NCBI GenBank assembly: GCA_034422355.1 | Contig: DAOUJS010000152.1 | Span: forward strand, 47,340-111,339 | Origin: CATOSP01 sp034422355 | GTDB lineage: Bacteria > Chloroflexota > Dehalococcoidia > Lucifugimonadales > UBA3495 | DNA: 64,000 nucleotides | Reading direction: 5' to 3' | Shown: piece by piece, positions 17,550 through 25,969 of the stretch | Layout: each line of letters starts with the position of its first letter | How positions within the stretch are numbered: position 1 is the first letter of the stretch | Program-made: the position numbers and the translations under genes | Notes under the pieces: generated by a model | Told to the model about the DNA's origin: nothing | The model's input: only the letters and a program-made list of their open reading frames with translations | The model's database searches: none

Positions 17550-18743
17550 ATGCCCCCAACTAGGATCATATACCTTGACCATGCAGGCACAACGCCTACC
17601 GACCCACGTGTCCTGGAAGCGATGCTGCCTTTCTTTACCGAGTTGTACGGCAACCCTTCCAGCATCCACGCCGTGGGCCAGGAAGCACGGTACGCTCTGG
17701 ATGAGGCCCGGGAGCGCGTAGCCGGGGCGCTGAACTGCCGCAATGGGGAAGTCGTGTTCACCGGCGGCGGCACCGAGTCCGATAATGCCGCCATCCACGG
17801 CGCGGCCACGGCCCTGCGGGAGACCGGAGACCACGTCATCACTACCACCGTTGAGCACCACGCCGTACTGCACGCCTGCCAGTCCCTGGAAGACCAGGGA
17901 TTTGAGGTAACCTACCTGCCTGTGGACGACTTTGGGATGGTGCACCCGGAGCAGGTATCCGAGGCAATTACCGACCGCACAACTGTCGTTTCCGTGATGT
18001 ACGCCAACAATGAAATTGGCACGATCAACCCCATCTCCAAGATCTCTGAGGCCGTCCGGCGGCGTGAGAGTGAATTTGACCGTACCATAGTATTCCACAC
18101 CGACGCGGTGCAGGCGGCAGGCTTTCTGGACTTGGACGTGCGGCGGCTTGGCGTGGACATGCTCAGCCTGTCCGGGCACAAGTTCCACGGTCCCAAGGGA
18201 GTCGGCGTGCTGTACGTCCGGCGCGGCACCCCATTCCTGCCGATGCTGCTGGGCGGAGGCCAGGAGCGGGAGCGCAGGTCGGGGACCGAGAACATCCCGG
18301 GCATTGTTGGGCTATCCGTCGCGCTGGAATTAGCCCAAGCGCGGCGGCAGGAGGAAAGCGCCCACTGCTCCGCCCTGCGGGACCGGATTATCGAGCATGT
18401 TCTTGCAAACATCCCCGGGTGCCGGCTCAACGGCCACACGACCGAACGCCTTCCCAATAACGTTAACTTCTCGATAGAGGGCGTGGAGGGAGAGGCGGTG
18501 CTGCTCGGGCTGGACGCCGCCGGTATCGCAGCCTCCAGCGGCAGCGCCTGTAGCTCCGGCTCCCTGGAACCGTCCCACGTGCTGCTGGCGTTGGGCCAAC
18601 CCGCAGACCTGGCCAGGGGGAGTCTGAGGCTGACCCTGGGCAAGGACAATACGCGGGAAGAAGTCGACTACCTGCTCGAAACACTGGACAGGCTGGTGCC
18701 CCAACTGCGGCAGTTGCCGACGTTGACCACGTCCGGACCGTAA
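17550..18743 (+). CDS. Cysteine desulfurase (NifS/IscS class V aminotransferase)
   Basis: 397 residues. YLDHAGTTPTDPRVLEAMLP opens the fold. The PLP lysine is in LSGHKFHGPKGVG, the histidine stacking on PLP is in TTVEHHAVLHAC, and the catalytic cysteine loop is SSGSACSSGSLEPSHVLLA. Short-loop spacing marks the IscS/NifS group (type I). It takes sulfur from cysteine for Fe-S cluster and tRNA thiolation. No iscU or mnmA neighbour is in the window, so its specific acceptor is open. Confidence 0.93.
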   Translation: MPPTRIIYLDHAGTTPTDPRVLEAMLPFFTELYGNPSSIHAVGQEARYALDEARERVAGALNCRNGEVVFTGGGTESDNAAIHGAATALRETGDHVITTTVEHHAVLHACQSLEDQGFEVTYLPVDDFGMVHPEQVSEAITDRTTVVSVMYANNEIGTINPISKISEAVRRRESEFDRTIVFHTDAVQAAGFLDLDVRRLGVDMLSLSGHKFHGPKGVGVLYVRRGTPFLPMLLGGGQERERRSGTENIPGIVGLSVALELAQARRQEESAHCSALRDRIIEHVLANIPGCRLNGHTTERLPNNVNFSIEGVEGEAVLLGLDAAGIAASSGSACSSGSLEPSHVLLALGQPADLARGSLRLTLGKDNTREEVDYLLETLDRLVPQLRQLPTLTTSGP

Positions 18744-18771
18744 CTATCATCACTCCAAGGATACGTGCTTG

Positions 18772-19353
18772 ATGCCCGCCCTCACTCGTCTTGTCCTCCC
18801 ATTCCTGTTGCTTCCGGCCGTCCTGTCCCTCGCCGGCTGTGCCGAGGTATCACCCGCCTTCGGCCAATACTTCCAGGGCAGGACCCTTGTCGTCAGTGTG
18901 GTCAACATCGAGCGCGTGCCGGAACTCCGTTACGCGATAGCGGACCAGCAAGGCGGACTGGACTACATGATGGTCACACCCTCAGAACCGGACTTGGAGT
19001 TGGTCGTGGTGCATCTGAAAGTGCAGAATCACACGGCAACCAGCGCGATCATCAACGTAAACAAGCAAGGAGCGGAGCTTCGGGACTTCGACTCGGAAAA
19101 GTATTTCCCTGTTGAGATCAACGAGCGGGTCCAACCCGCGGACGGCCCTCCCGGGCGAGGTGACCGGTCAGCGCAGATTCTGGAGTTGGAGAAGGACGGC
19201 ACCTTTGCGCCCAACCGCGGGTTCATCAGCGGTCCATTTGAGCTGAGCAAAGGCACAGGCCTGGATGGATGGATGGTTTTTGAAGCGCCTCCCGATGCCA
19301 AGTTCCGCACCTTCCGGTGGCGCGCCGGTGACTCCCTGACCATCACCTTCTGA
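18772..19353 (+). CDS. Predicted lipoprotein, DUF4352-like
   Basis: 193 residues from the ATG at 18772 (a TTG three bases earlier is possible). A signal peptide ends in a lipobox LAGC with the cysteine at about residue 23, so the protein is likely lipid-anchored. The mature part is beta-rich; an LELVVVHLKVQNHTATSAII strand pattern and a closing KFRTFRWRAGDSLTITF resemble DUF4352/immunoglobulin-like lipoproteins. Function unknown. It starts 28 bases after the cysteine desulfurase stop. Confidence 0.75.
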   Translation: MPALTRLVLPFLLLPAVLSLAGCAEVSPAFGQYFQGRTLVVSVVNIERVPELRYAIADQQGGLDYMMVTPSEPDLELVVVHLKVQNHTATSAIINVNKQGAELRDFDSEKYFPVEINERVQPADGPPGRGDRSAQILELEKDGTFAPNRGFISGPFELSKGTGLDGWMVFEAPPDAKFRTFRWRAGDSLTITF

Positions 19354-19478
19354 GTCGCTGCTCTCTGGTTGCTACTGGCCGGGACCTTTCGCGGTTGATG
19401 TTCCCGCTATGGGTTGAGAGTGGGCTTGATAGCCCTGCCATTTGCTGAATTATTCAGAAGCAAGTCATCTTTTGGAAG

Positions 19479-19676
19479 ATGGTGCAGCTACGCACAAACG
19501 AGATAATCAAGAGGCTAGAGCAAGAAGGATGGTATCTGGCCCGGCATGGCAGAAACCACGACATCTACAAGCATCCGAACTTCATCGAGAGCATAAGCGT
19601 CCCGCGCCACCGGACGGTCTCACCCGGGGTAGCCCGCAAGATTGCCAGGACCGCCGGATGGACAGAGAGGAGATAG
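19479..19676 (+). CDS. HicA family toxin (YcfA-like)
   Basis: 65 residues, normal for HicA. The dsRBD-like fold is recognisable: RTNEIIKRLEQEGWYLARHG, then NHDIYKHP with the catalytic histidine retained, then ISVPRHRTVSPGVARKIARTAGW. Known HicA toxins cleave mRNA independent of translation. Unlike the copy near 7.1 kb, this one is intact and belongs to the shorter COG1724 type. It ends two bases before hicB. Confidence 0.9.
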   Translation: MVQLRTNEIIKRLEQEGWYLARHGRNHDIYKHPNFIESISVPRHRTVSPGVARKIARTAGWTERR

Positions 19677-19678
19677 CC

Positions 19679-19942
19679 ATGACTCGATATCCGGCAGTTA
19701 TCGACGGAGAATTAGGCGCCTATGGCGTAGTGATACCCGACATGCCAGGGGCCTGCTGCGCGATGGGTGACACAGTTGACGAGGCGCTGTCCAACGCCGA
19801 GGATGTTCTCGCCGAATTCGTGGAGGTTTTAGAGGCCGACGGCATACCGGTCCCACCACCCAGCGCATTGGGAGACGTGACTCTTGAGGATGGGGAAATG
19901 GTAGCCTATGTGACCCTAAAAGAGGCCGCCAGCCTCCAGTGA
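19679..19942 (+). CDS. HicB family antitoxin
   Basis: 87 residues from the ATG at 19679, with GAGAGGAG just upstream and the hicA stop two bases away. The partial RNase H fold is clear: YPAVIDGELGAYGVVIPDMP, then GACCAMGDTVDEALSNAEDV. It is short and lacks a visible ribbon-helix-helix or HTH C-terminus, so autoregulation may need the HicA-HicB complex. A longer in-frame start at 19442 overlaps hicA and is rejected. Confidence 0.88.
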   Translation: MTRYPAVIDGELGAYGVVIPDMPGACCAMGDTVDEALSNAEDVLAEFVEVLEADGIPVPPPSALGDVTLEDGEMVAYVTLKEAASLQ

Positions 19943-20066
19943 ATGGGGCGGCTCCCTCGGTCCCGCCCAATACGAATGGTGTTTGCAGTTTCGACTGTTG
20001 AAATCCCACTTCATTTCCCGGCTCATCATGTATGTGGTCCCGGATATCGGATATAATCCAGGCAGG

Positions 20067-20696
20067 ATGTTCCATCGAGCGCCCGCCTCGTTTAGTCTTG
20101 GCCACGTACAGGCCTCCCCTCCGCCCCCCGTCTGGAGGCGGTTGTTCCATCTGACAGCCGGGTCTGCCATACCTGTAGCCGGACTGCTGATACCATCTCA
20201 GCGATTCATACTGGCCCTTGCTGTCCTCATGGGCGTCGCATTGGCGCTGGAAGCCGCCCGCTTCATGTGGGACCCGCTGAACCGGTTGCTGCTGAGGCTC
20301 TTCTCCCCGCTCCTCAAGCAACAGGAGAACAGGCGACTTACCGGTTCGACATACATGATTGGCGCGGGGCTGGCGGTGTTCCTGCTGTTCGACACCCACA
20401 TTGCGGCGGCGGCCATGCTGTTCCTGGCGCTGGGTGACCCGGTGGCGGCGTTGGTGGGAACCCGGCTTCGTGGACCGAGGTTCTTCGGCAAGTCTCCGGT
20501 TGGGACGGCAGCATTCGTGGCAGTGTCCTTGGGAGCATGCGCCGTGCTGGTGAGCGCCGGGGTAGTCCCGTTTCACTGGGGACTGCTGGCGGGCGCGGTG
20601 GTAGCCGGGATTATTGAGCTATTGCCCATACCACTGGACGACAACTTGACCATCCCGCTGGCAAGCGGGGCCGCTATGTACCTTCTGGGCGTCTGA
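20067..20696 (+). CDS. Dolichol/diacylglycerol kinase-like (CTP-dependent) membrane protein
   Basis: About 209 residues from the ATG at 20067 with CAGGCAGG just before it. Six or seven membrane helices. VWRRLFHLTAGSAIP and the later LFLALGDPVAALVGTRLRG, FFGKSPVGTAAF form the conserved cytoplasmic CTP-binding loops of the DGK1/dolichol-kinase family within the CDP-diglyceride synthetase clan. It probably phosphorylates a polyprenol, phytol-type alcohol or diacylglycerol. TATAAT at 20052-20057 lies only 9 bases before the start, so the message may be nearly leaderless. Confidence 0.75.
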   Translation: MFHRAPASFSLGHVQASPPPPVWRRLFHLTAGSAIPVAGLLIPSQRFILALAVLMGVALALEAARFMWDPLNRLLLRLFSPLLKQQENRRLTGSTYMIGAGLAVFLLFDTHIAAAAMLFLALGDPVAALVGTRLRGPRFFGKSPVGTAAFVAVSLGACAVLVSAGVVPFHWGLLAGAVVAGIIELLPIPLDDNLTIPLASGAAMYLLGV

Positions 20697-20715
20697 ATCC
20701 CCTGGCGCTTATCCC

Positions 20716-20741
20716 GTCATTCCGGCTTTCGCGGGAATCCA
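20716..20741. repeat. Dispersed palindromic repeat, family 2
   Basis: A GTCATTCCGGCTTTCGCGGG core followed by AATCCA. GGAATGAC-like and TTCCGGC/GCGGGAA arms form an imperfect hairpin. A related copy is at 45049-45082. Both are intergenic. Similar GTCATTCCCGCGAAAGCGGG elements are common in many bacterial genomes. Confidence 0.6.
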
Positions 20742-20801
20742 CCAAACCCTATCAACCGGCTGGACCACCCAATACGGAACGGTGTCGCCCAGGATAGATT
20801 C

Positions 20802-22151
20802 CTAGAGGTCAGCCCCATTGAACTCGATGATTTCGGCCTGGCTCCTCTGGTGGGCCAGGTAGCCCTGGCGCTTCATGGCCGGACGGTGGGAGGAGACGAC
20901 TTCCTTGGCCCTGGCGCCCCCGTCGGATAGCAGGTCGATGACCACCATTGCCATAATCTTGGCCGGGTTGATGACCGCCTGCTCATAGTCCTGGACCACG
21001 TAGTCCTTACTGTGGCCCGCTCCAACCGCGCCGCCCACGTAAGGATGGCACGCCGGGATAATGTGGCTCAAGTCTCCCATATCGGTGGAACCGCCCCGAT
21101 TGCGGGAGGCTGGAATAGTGAGGATGGAAGACTCCCCCAGCAGGTCCTGGGCATTCTGGCGGAATAGACCGGCCAGAACATTGTCGTGGCGCATGGGCAG
21201 GTAGCCTGGGATGTTGGTAATTCTAACCGAGGCGCCCACGGCCAGCGCCCCGGCCCGGAAGCAACGGTCCACAACCGCCGAGTTTCTGACCACGGCCTCT
21301 GGAGAGCCGGACCGGACGCGCCATTCCAGCTTTACGTCGGCGGGGACCGCGTTCACTGCCTCGCCGCCCTTGGTCATAATCCCGTGAATCCTGGCGGTGT
21401 CCTCTTCCTTCAGTGTCTCCCGGTTGGCGTTGATGGCCTGCAAAGCGAAGGATGCTGCGTTGAGGGCATTGATGCCCAGGTGAGGCGCGCCGCCGGCATG
21501 GGAGCCGCGTCCGGTGAACTGGACGTACTTGACCACGTGGCCGTTGCTGGTGCCGCCGACAGCGAACTTGCGGTTGGCCATGTCGCTGGCGGTATGGCAC
21601 ATCATGGCCATGTCTATGTCGTCGAAGTGGCCCAGCTTGATCAGCTCCTGCTTCCCTCCCAGGAACTCCACCCGGCCTTCCTCTCGTAACTGGAGGCGGC
21701 GCTCAACCTCGATGAACTCCTCGGCCGGGACGGCAAAGGGCACTATCTCCCCGGACAACTGCTCCAGGACTTCGGGGGTCTGGAGGCCAACTGTAGCGCC
21801 CAGCATCATCCCGATCTGGCAGTGATGGCCGCAGGCATGGGCCGCGTTGGTCTTGGCATCGGCATAAGGGTGCTGCCCGACGATCAGAGAGTCCAGCTCC
21901 CCGATGACGGCTACCCTTGGGCCGGGCCCTGCCGCGCCCTGTATCCTCCCCTTGACTCCCGTCAGGGCCAGGCCGTTCTCATGGGCGATACCGAGCTCGG
22001 AGAACTTCTCGGACACTAACCGGGACGTCCTGACTTCGGAATAACCCGGCTCCGGGTGGGCAAGTATGTCCTGGGCAACGCCGATGAGTTCCTGCGCCCG
22101 CTGTTCTATCGTAGCGCAGGCCCTCTGCTTCAATTCCTGGACAGTCAACAT
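20802..22151 (-). CDS. M20 family metallo-amidohydrolase (copy 1)
   Basis: 449 residues with the M20D di-metal amidohydrolase layout. Metal ligands: HACGHH (Cys and His), PAEEF (catalytic Glu then ligand Glu), MMCHTAS (His) and near the end STDMGDLSHIIPACHPYV. A dimerisation domain is inserted at about 195-320 (AHAGGAP and NALNAA). Relatives hydrolyse N-acyl or aminobenzoyl amino acids or dipeptides. The residue after HACGH is His, not the usual Asp. It is 63 bases downstream of a second, clearly paralogous copy on the same strand. Confidence 0.88.
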   Translation of the reverse strand: MLTVQELKQRACATIEQRAQELIGVAQDILAHPEPGYSEVRTSRLVSEKFSELGIAHENGLALTGVKGRIQGAAGPGPRVAVIGELDSLIVGQHPYADAKTNAAHACGHHCQIGMMLGATVGLQTPEVLEQLSGEIVPFAVPAEEFIEVERRLQLREEGRVEFLGGKQELIKLGHFDDIDMAMMCHTASDMANRKFAVGGTSNGHVVKYVQFTGRGSHAGGAPHLGINALNAASFALQAINANRETLKEEDTARIHGIMTKGGEAVNAVPADVKLEWRVRSGSPEAVVRNSAVVDRCFRAGALAVGASVRITNIPGYLPMRHDNVLAGLFRQNAQDLLGESSILTIPASRNRGGSTDMGDLSHIIPACHPYVGGAVGAGHSKDYVVQDYEQAVINPAKIMAMVVIDLLSDGGARAKEVVSSHRPAMKRQGYLAHQRSQAEIIEFNGADL

Positions 22152-22214
22152 AACCTGTTACACACCTTCATCTGCAATGCGGATCCCATGCGGCCGCTCC
22201 GGCCCCGCGCACGA

Positions 22215-23552
22215 TCAAGTATCCGTCCCTCGAAAAGTCTCCTCGGATGCCAGTTGGCGCATGAACGCCAGGTACTGGTCCCGGGTCATCTCGGCGCGCT
22301 GGCCGGAAATGATGCCGCCCGCGTTGTTGGCCCCGTCGGCCAGGAGGTCGATGGCAGTGCTCGCCAACGCTTTGGCGCCGGTGACAACTGCCAGGTTGTA
22401 ATCCTCGACCACGTAGTTGGCCCCGTGGCCCAGCCCGGTTGCGCCGCCCACGTAGGGATGAATGGCCGGCATTATCTGGCTCACGTCCCCCATGTCCGTG
22501 GAGCCGGTACGGTGGGCCACGTGACCCACGTTTTCCTCTCCCACCAGGTTCACCGAGTTGGCCCGGAATATGTCTCCCATCGCCTTATTCTGGGTAAGGG
22601 GCATATAGCCTGGAATTGTCTGTATCTTGACGCTGGCGCCCACGGCCAGGGCGCCGGCTTTCAACGCCCGGTCCGTCTTCTTGTTGGCGTCCATAATCGC
22701 TTCAATCGTGCGGCCCCGGACAAAGGTCTCCATGCGGACGTCCGCTGGCACGGCGCTGACGGCGTCGCCGCCCCTGGTTATGATGGGGTGGACCCGGACG
22801 GTATCCGAGTCCCGGAAGGTCTCCCGGTTGTAGTGGATGGCGCTCAGCGCCAGGGTAGCCGCATTCAGGGCGTTGATGCCAAGGTGAGGGGACCCGCCGG
22901 CATGGGCGCCGCGGCCGATGAACTCAATCCGCTTGGCCACCGTGCCGTTGTTGGTCCCGCTGATGCAAAGCTGCTTCTCCTCAGGCACGCTGGTGGTGTG
23001 CAGCATCATCGCCATGTCTACATCGTCAAACTCGCCCAGCTTGATGAGCTCGGGCTTGCCCCCCAGGAACTCTATCTTCCCTTCCCGGCGCAGGTTGTCC
23101 CGGTACTCGATTTCGATGTACTCTTCGGCAGGGACAGCCATGAAGATGAGCCGGCCGCTGAGGTCCGACAGCACATCCGGCTGTCCCAGGGCCATCGCCG
23201 CGCCCATCAGCATGGCAATCTGGCAATGGTGGCCGCAGGCATGGGCCGCGCCGGTGGTGGAGTCGGCCATCGGGTGTTCGTTCACGATGAGAGAGTCCAA
23301 CTCTCCCAGGATGGCCAGAGCGGGACCCGCGCTCCCTCCGACCAACTCACCCCTGACCCCCGTCAGGGCGAGACCGGCCCGGAACGGGACTCCCATTTCA
23401 GCGAACTTGGTAGCAACGAGGTGCGCCGTCTTGGTCTCCCGGAAACCCGGCTCCGGGTTGTCTAATATGGTCTTCGCCAAGGCCACGATTTCATCAGCCC
23501 TAGCGTCGATTTCCTGGAATGCCCGGAGCTTCAAATCCTCCTTGGACGGCAT
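22215..23552 (-). CDS. M20 family metallo-amidohydrolase (copy 2)
   Basis: About 445 residues from the ATG at 23552, chosen over 23570 because GGAGGGG lies six bases upstream. Ligand motifs HACGHHCQIAMLMG, VPAEEY, MMLHTTS and STDMGDVSQIMPAIHPYVGG match copy 1, and the two proteins align over their whole length. This is a tandem duplication with clear divergence, suggesting two related substrates. It is the first gene of the pair, divergent from glycerate kinase. Confidence 0.88.
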   Translation of the reverse strand: MPSKEDLKLRAFQEIDARADEIVALAKTILDNPEPGFRETKTAHLVATKFAEMGVPFRAGLALTGVRGELVGGSAGPALAILGELDSLIVNEHPMADSTTGAAHACGHHCQIAMLMGAAMALGQPDVLSDLSGRLIFMAVPAEEYIEIEYRDNLRREGKIEFLGGKPELIKLGEFDDVDMAMMLHTTSVPEEKQLCISGTNNGTVAKRIEFIGRGAHAGGSPHLGINALNAATLALSAIHYNRETFRDSDTVRVHPIITRGGDAVSAVPADVRMETFVRGRTIEAIMDANKKTDRALKAGALAVGASVKIQTIPGYMPLTQNKAMGDIFRANSVNLVGEENVGHVAHRTGSTDMGDVSQIMPAIHPYVGGATGLGHGANYVVEDYNLAVVTGAKALASTAIDLLADGANNAGGIISGQRAEMTRDQYLAFMRQLASEETFRGTDT

Positions 23553-23719
23553 GTACGACCCCTCCGGCACAAGCTTTTCCAGATTCTAACACAGAAGCGG
23601 CGGCAACTCCCGGCGGACACGGGCCGCCGCAGGGTCTTTCGACCCTCCCTCTCGCTGGAGTGAGATGGCCGGGGTGGGGGGGAATCCTGAGTCAAACACG
23701 CCCGCAGGGGAAAGGCGTA

Positions 23720-23760
23720 CCTCACCCCCAATCCATCTTCTCACAGGAGAAGGGAGCCTT
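23720..23760. repeat. Dispersed palindromic repeat, family 1 (copy in 23.6-23.8 kb gap)
   Basis: CCTCACCCCCAATCCATCTT followed by CTCACAGGAGAAGGGAGCC is a diverged form of the CTCTCCC...GGGAGAGGG element also found near 35.55, 36.58 and 61.84 kb. A T/G-rich stretch with GGCCGGGGTGGGGG at 23667-23681 may be part of a second, degraded copy. Confidence 0.5.
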
Positions 23761-23791
23761 TCCGGGATAGGTAAGGCTTTCCGGGCCGCTG

Positions 23792-23797
23792 TATAAT
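23792..23797 (+). promoter_or_regulatory. Perfect -10 box immediately upstream of glycerate kinase
   Basis: TATAAT ends 9 bases before the ATG at 23807. If used, transcription would start about three bases before the ATG, making the message leaderless. No -35 match is seen. Confidence 0.35.
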
Positions 23798-23806
23798 GGC
23801 GGGGAT

Positions 23807-24958
23807 ATGGTACAGAAGATAGTTATCGCCCCACAGGCGTTCAAGGGCAACATCTCGGCCCTGGTGGCCGCCAGGTCCATAGAACGAGGGGTCAAGAGAG
23901 TATTCCCCGATGCTGTGACAGTGTTGGCCCCGGTGGCCGACGGGGGTGACGGCACCGTAGACGCCCTGGTGAGCGGCAGCGGCGGTCAGATGTTCCGCAA
24001 AATCGTCACCGGCCCACTGGGGAAGCCTCTGGAGGCCGCTTGGGGAGCAATGGGAGACGGTCAGACCGCCGTCATCGAAATGGCCCAGGCGTCGGGACTG
24101 GCCTTGGTCCCGCCAAGACGCCGGGACCCCAGGGTAACCACAACGCGGGGCACCGGCGAGATCATCAGCGAGGCGCTGGACCGGGGTTTCAACCGCATCA
24201 TCGTGGGCCTCGGCGGCAGCGCCACCAACGACGCCGGTGCGGGAATGGCAGCCGCCCTTGGCGCGGTCTTCCTTGACGCTCACGGCGTTCCCCTGCCCGA
24301 CGGCGGCTCGGCGCTGGCCCGCTTGGAGCGACTCGACGTTTCGGGGTTGGACCATCGTCTTGCCGACACTACAATTATCGGCGCTACTGACGTTACAAAC
24401 CCTCTGTGCGGCCCCACCGGAGCATCGGCGATCTACGGCCCGCAGAAGGGAGCAACACCCGAGATGGTGGCGGAACTTGACGACGCTCTTGGGAATTTTG
24501 CCAGGGTCGTACAGCGGGACATGGGCATGGAAGTCTCCGAGCGTCCCGGAGCCGGGGCCGCCGGGGGGGTGGGCGCAGGGCTGATGGCCTTCGCCGGTGG
24601 AGAACTCCGGTCGGGCATCGACATGGTTTGCGAGGCGTTGGGGATTGACGCCCACCTGGAAGGAGCGTCCTTGGTAATTACCGGCGAAGGAGGCGCGGAC
24701 CGCTCAACGGTGTTCAACAAGGCCCCGGTTGGTGTGGCGCGCCGGGCGTCGGGATTCGGTGTCCCGACAATTCTGCTGGCCGGGAGCCTGGGGCAGGGGC
24801 ACGAGGAGCTTTACGAACACGCCATCGCCGGGATCATGTGCATCGCCGACCGCCCCATGACATTCGAGCAGAGCCTCCGCCGCACCGAGGAACTCCTGGA
24901 AAGCGCAGCGGAAAGAGCGCTGCGCCTGATGCTGGCCGGGAGGGGAATTGGAGCGTAA
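23807..24958 (+). CDS. Glycerate kinase (GarK/GlxK family)
   Basis: 383 residues. It phosphorylates glycerate, normally to 2-phosphoglycerate in this family, feeding glyoxylate or serine-derived carbon into glycolysis. Seen motifs: IAPQAFKGNISALVAARSIE (family form usually PDSFKG), VADGGDGTVDAL, GLGGSATNDAGAGMAAALGA, the glycine-rich AGAAGGVGAGLMAF, and VITGEGGADRSTVFNKAP (usually GEGRxDxQTxxGK). The changed residues in the first and last motif are worth noting, but length and order are normal. It stands alone, divergent from the amidohydrolases. Confidence 0.9.
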   Translation: MVQKIVIAPQAFKGNISALVAARSIERGVKRVFPDAVTVLAPVADGGDGTVDALVSGSGGQMFRKIVTGPLGKPLEAAWGAMGDGQTAVIEMAQASGLALVPPRRRDPRVTTTRGTGEIISEALDRGFNRIIVGLGGSATNDAGAGMAAALGAVFLDAHGVPLPDGGSALARLERLDVSGLDHRLADTTIIGATDVTNPLCGPTGASAIYGPQKGATPEMVAELDDALGNFARVVQRDMGMEVSERPGAGAAGGVGAGLMAFAGGELRSGIDMVCEALGIDAHLEGASLVITGEGGADRSTVFNKAPVGVARRASGFGVPTILLAGSLGQGHEELYEHAIAGIMCIADRPMTFEQSLRRTEELLESAAERALRLMLAGRGIGA

Positions 24959-24991
24959 CTGGAGAGTGGTATAGCGTCCGTCTGCCCCGGG

Positions 24992-25642
24992 TTACGATGT
25001 CATGTAGTGTCGGTCTTCTCCTCTGCTGTAACCTCTTTGAGCATTCAAAACCGGCAGGTCCCAGTGGCGGTCCTCAAATTCTCTTAAAAGGGCCTTCTCA
25101 ACGCCGCCAGCCTCGTCGGCCTCAACTTCGCAGTATCGGAAAGACACTCCAAGCCCCGACTGCCCCCTTATCCGGGCCAATCGGTTTGCAGCAGTGTGTC
25201 GAATCTCGTGATTCGCGAGTTCGCTTTGCAAGTCCTTCTTCGACATTCCTATCTCGAGGATGCGCGTGAAGCCACGGTATCTCGGGTATTCGTACTGTTG
25301 AAGAATCTCATATACTCCAGAGGTATTGCTGGCATTGTTTTTGATGGACTCCGTTGAAAACGGGTATTCCGAAGACCAGTTTAGGGACACTTCCGATGCT
25401 TGGACTGACTGTTCCTCTTTGAGGTTGTAAATCGGGACTTGGGCAATGCGACTGGGGGTCGCGCCCGACCATAGCAATTGTTCAATCTTTTTCACCACGT
25501 CCGCATGGAATAACCCATCGCCGCATTGCTTGCAAACTCTGGCAGGCACATTCTCCAGAATGGCGATGTTCTCCCCGAATCTCTGGGGGTAAATTATCTG
25601 TCCTTCTTCAAGAGTTCCGCCACACGTCCGGCACTTGTTCAT
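24992..25642 (-). CDS. YgiT-type zinc finger fused to a GIY-YIG-like domain
   Basis: 216 residues. Residues 1-75 are a YgiT/MqsA-N zinc finger: CRTCGG, then ARVCKQCGDG, ending in the RIAQVPIYNL strand where stand-alone antitoxins of this family stop. About 140 more residues follow. They include a GVYEI strand, RILEIGMSKKDLQSEL, and EKALLREFEDRHWDLPVLN, a pattern close to GIY-YIG nucleases (GIY, YIG, an Arg/Lys helix, catalytic Glu, final Asn), although the second Tyr is Glu here. The start overlaps the stop of the DUF4258 gene in ATGA, as in DUF4258-YgiT toxin-antitoxin pairs. AT content is higher than in neighbours. Confidence 0.65.
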   Translation of the reverse strand: MNKCRTCGGTLEEGQIIYPQRFGENIAILENVPARVCKQCGDGLFHADVVKKIEQLLWSGATPSRIAQVPIYNLKEEQSVQASEVSLNWSSEYPFSTESIKNNASNTSGVYEILQQYEYPRYRGFTRILEIGMSKKDLQSELANHEIRHTAANRLARIRGQSGLGVSFRYCEVEADEAGGVEKALLREFEDRHWDLPVLNAQRGYSRGEDRHYMTS

Positions 25643-25962
25643 GTTTGTTCACGCCTCCGTATCCTGAAATCTACCCACTTCTCCAGGTCGGGTTCGTAGG
25701 CCGTAATGATGGCCACTCCAGGCGGGTAAGAAAATTGTACATGAATCGGCCGCCCCCCAGAGTCGAAGCCAAGCACGAGACAACTGGCGCCTCGCACATC
25801 ATCCGGGTATTCCTCTATGATTTCAGCTTCGCCGCTCAACACAGCGTCTTCGATGTCCCTTGCAAAAAGGCCCCTCTTTATGAGCCGGTTTGAAGCATGA
25901 GCCGTAAACTCATAGTCTCCATTCCTGACCCTGTTCTGGAGTTGATCAAGGAGCCCGCTCAT
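25639..25962 (-). CDS. DUF4258 protein, probable toxin of a YgiT-paired module
   Basis: 107 residues. FTAHASNRLIKRGLFARDIE, then a EIIEEYPDDVRGASCLVLGF block, then PIHVQFSYPPGVAIITAYEP is the DUF4258 pattern: a small RelE/BrnT-like fold with an early His-Ala-x-x-R motif. Such genes are usually followed by a YgiT zinc-finger antitoxin, with which this one overlaps by four bases. Toxin activity (probably RNase) is inferred from family and context only. Confidence 0.8.
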   Translation of the reverse strand: MSGLLDQLQNRVRNGDYEFTAHASNRLIKRGLFARDIEDAVLSGEAEIIEEYPDDVRGASCLVLGFDSGGRPIHVQFSYPPGVAIITAYEPDLEKWVDFRIRRREQT

Positions 25963-25969
25963 TTATGTG

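Noticed and set aside
22056..23465. 469-residue plus-strand open frame opposite the second M20 gene
   Set aside because: Antisense to a well-conserved amidohydrolase; composition is that of a codon shadow.
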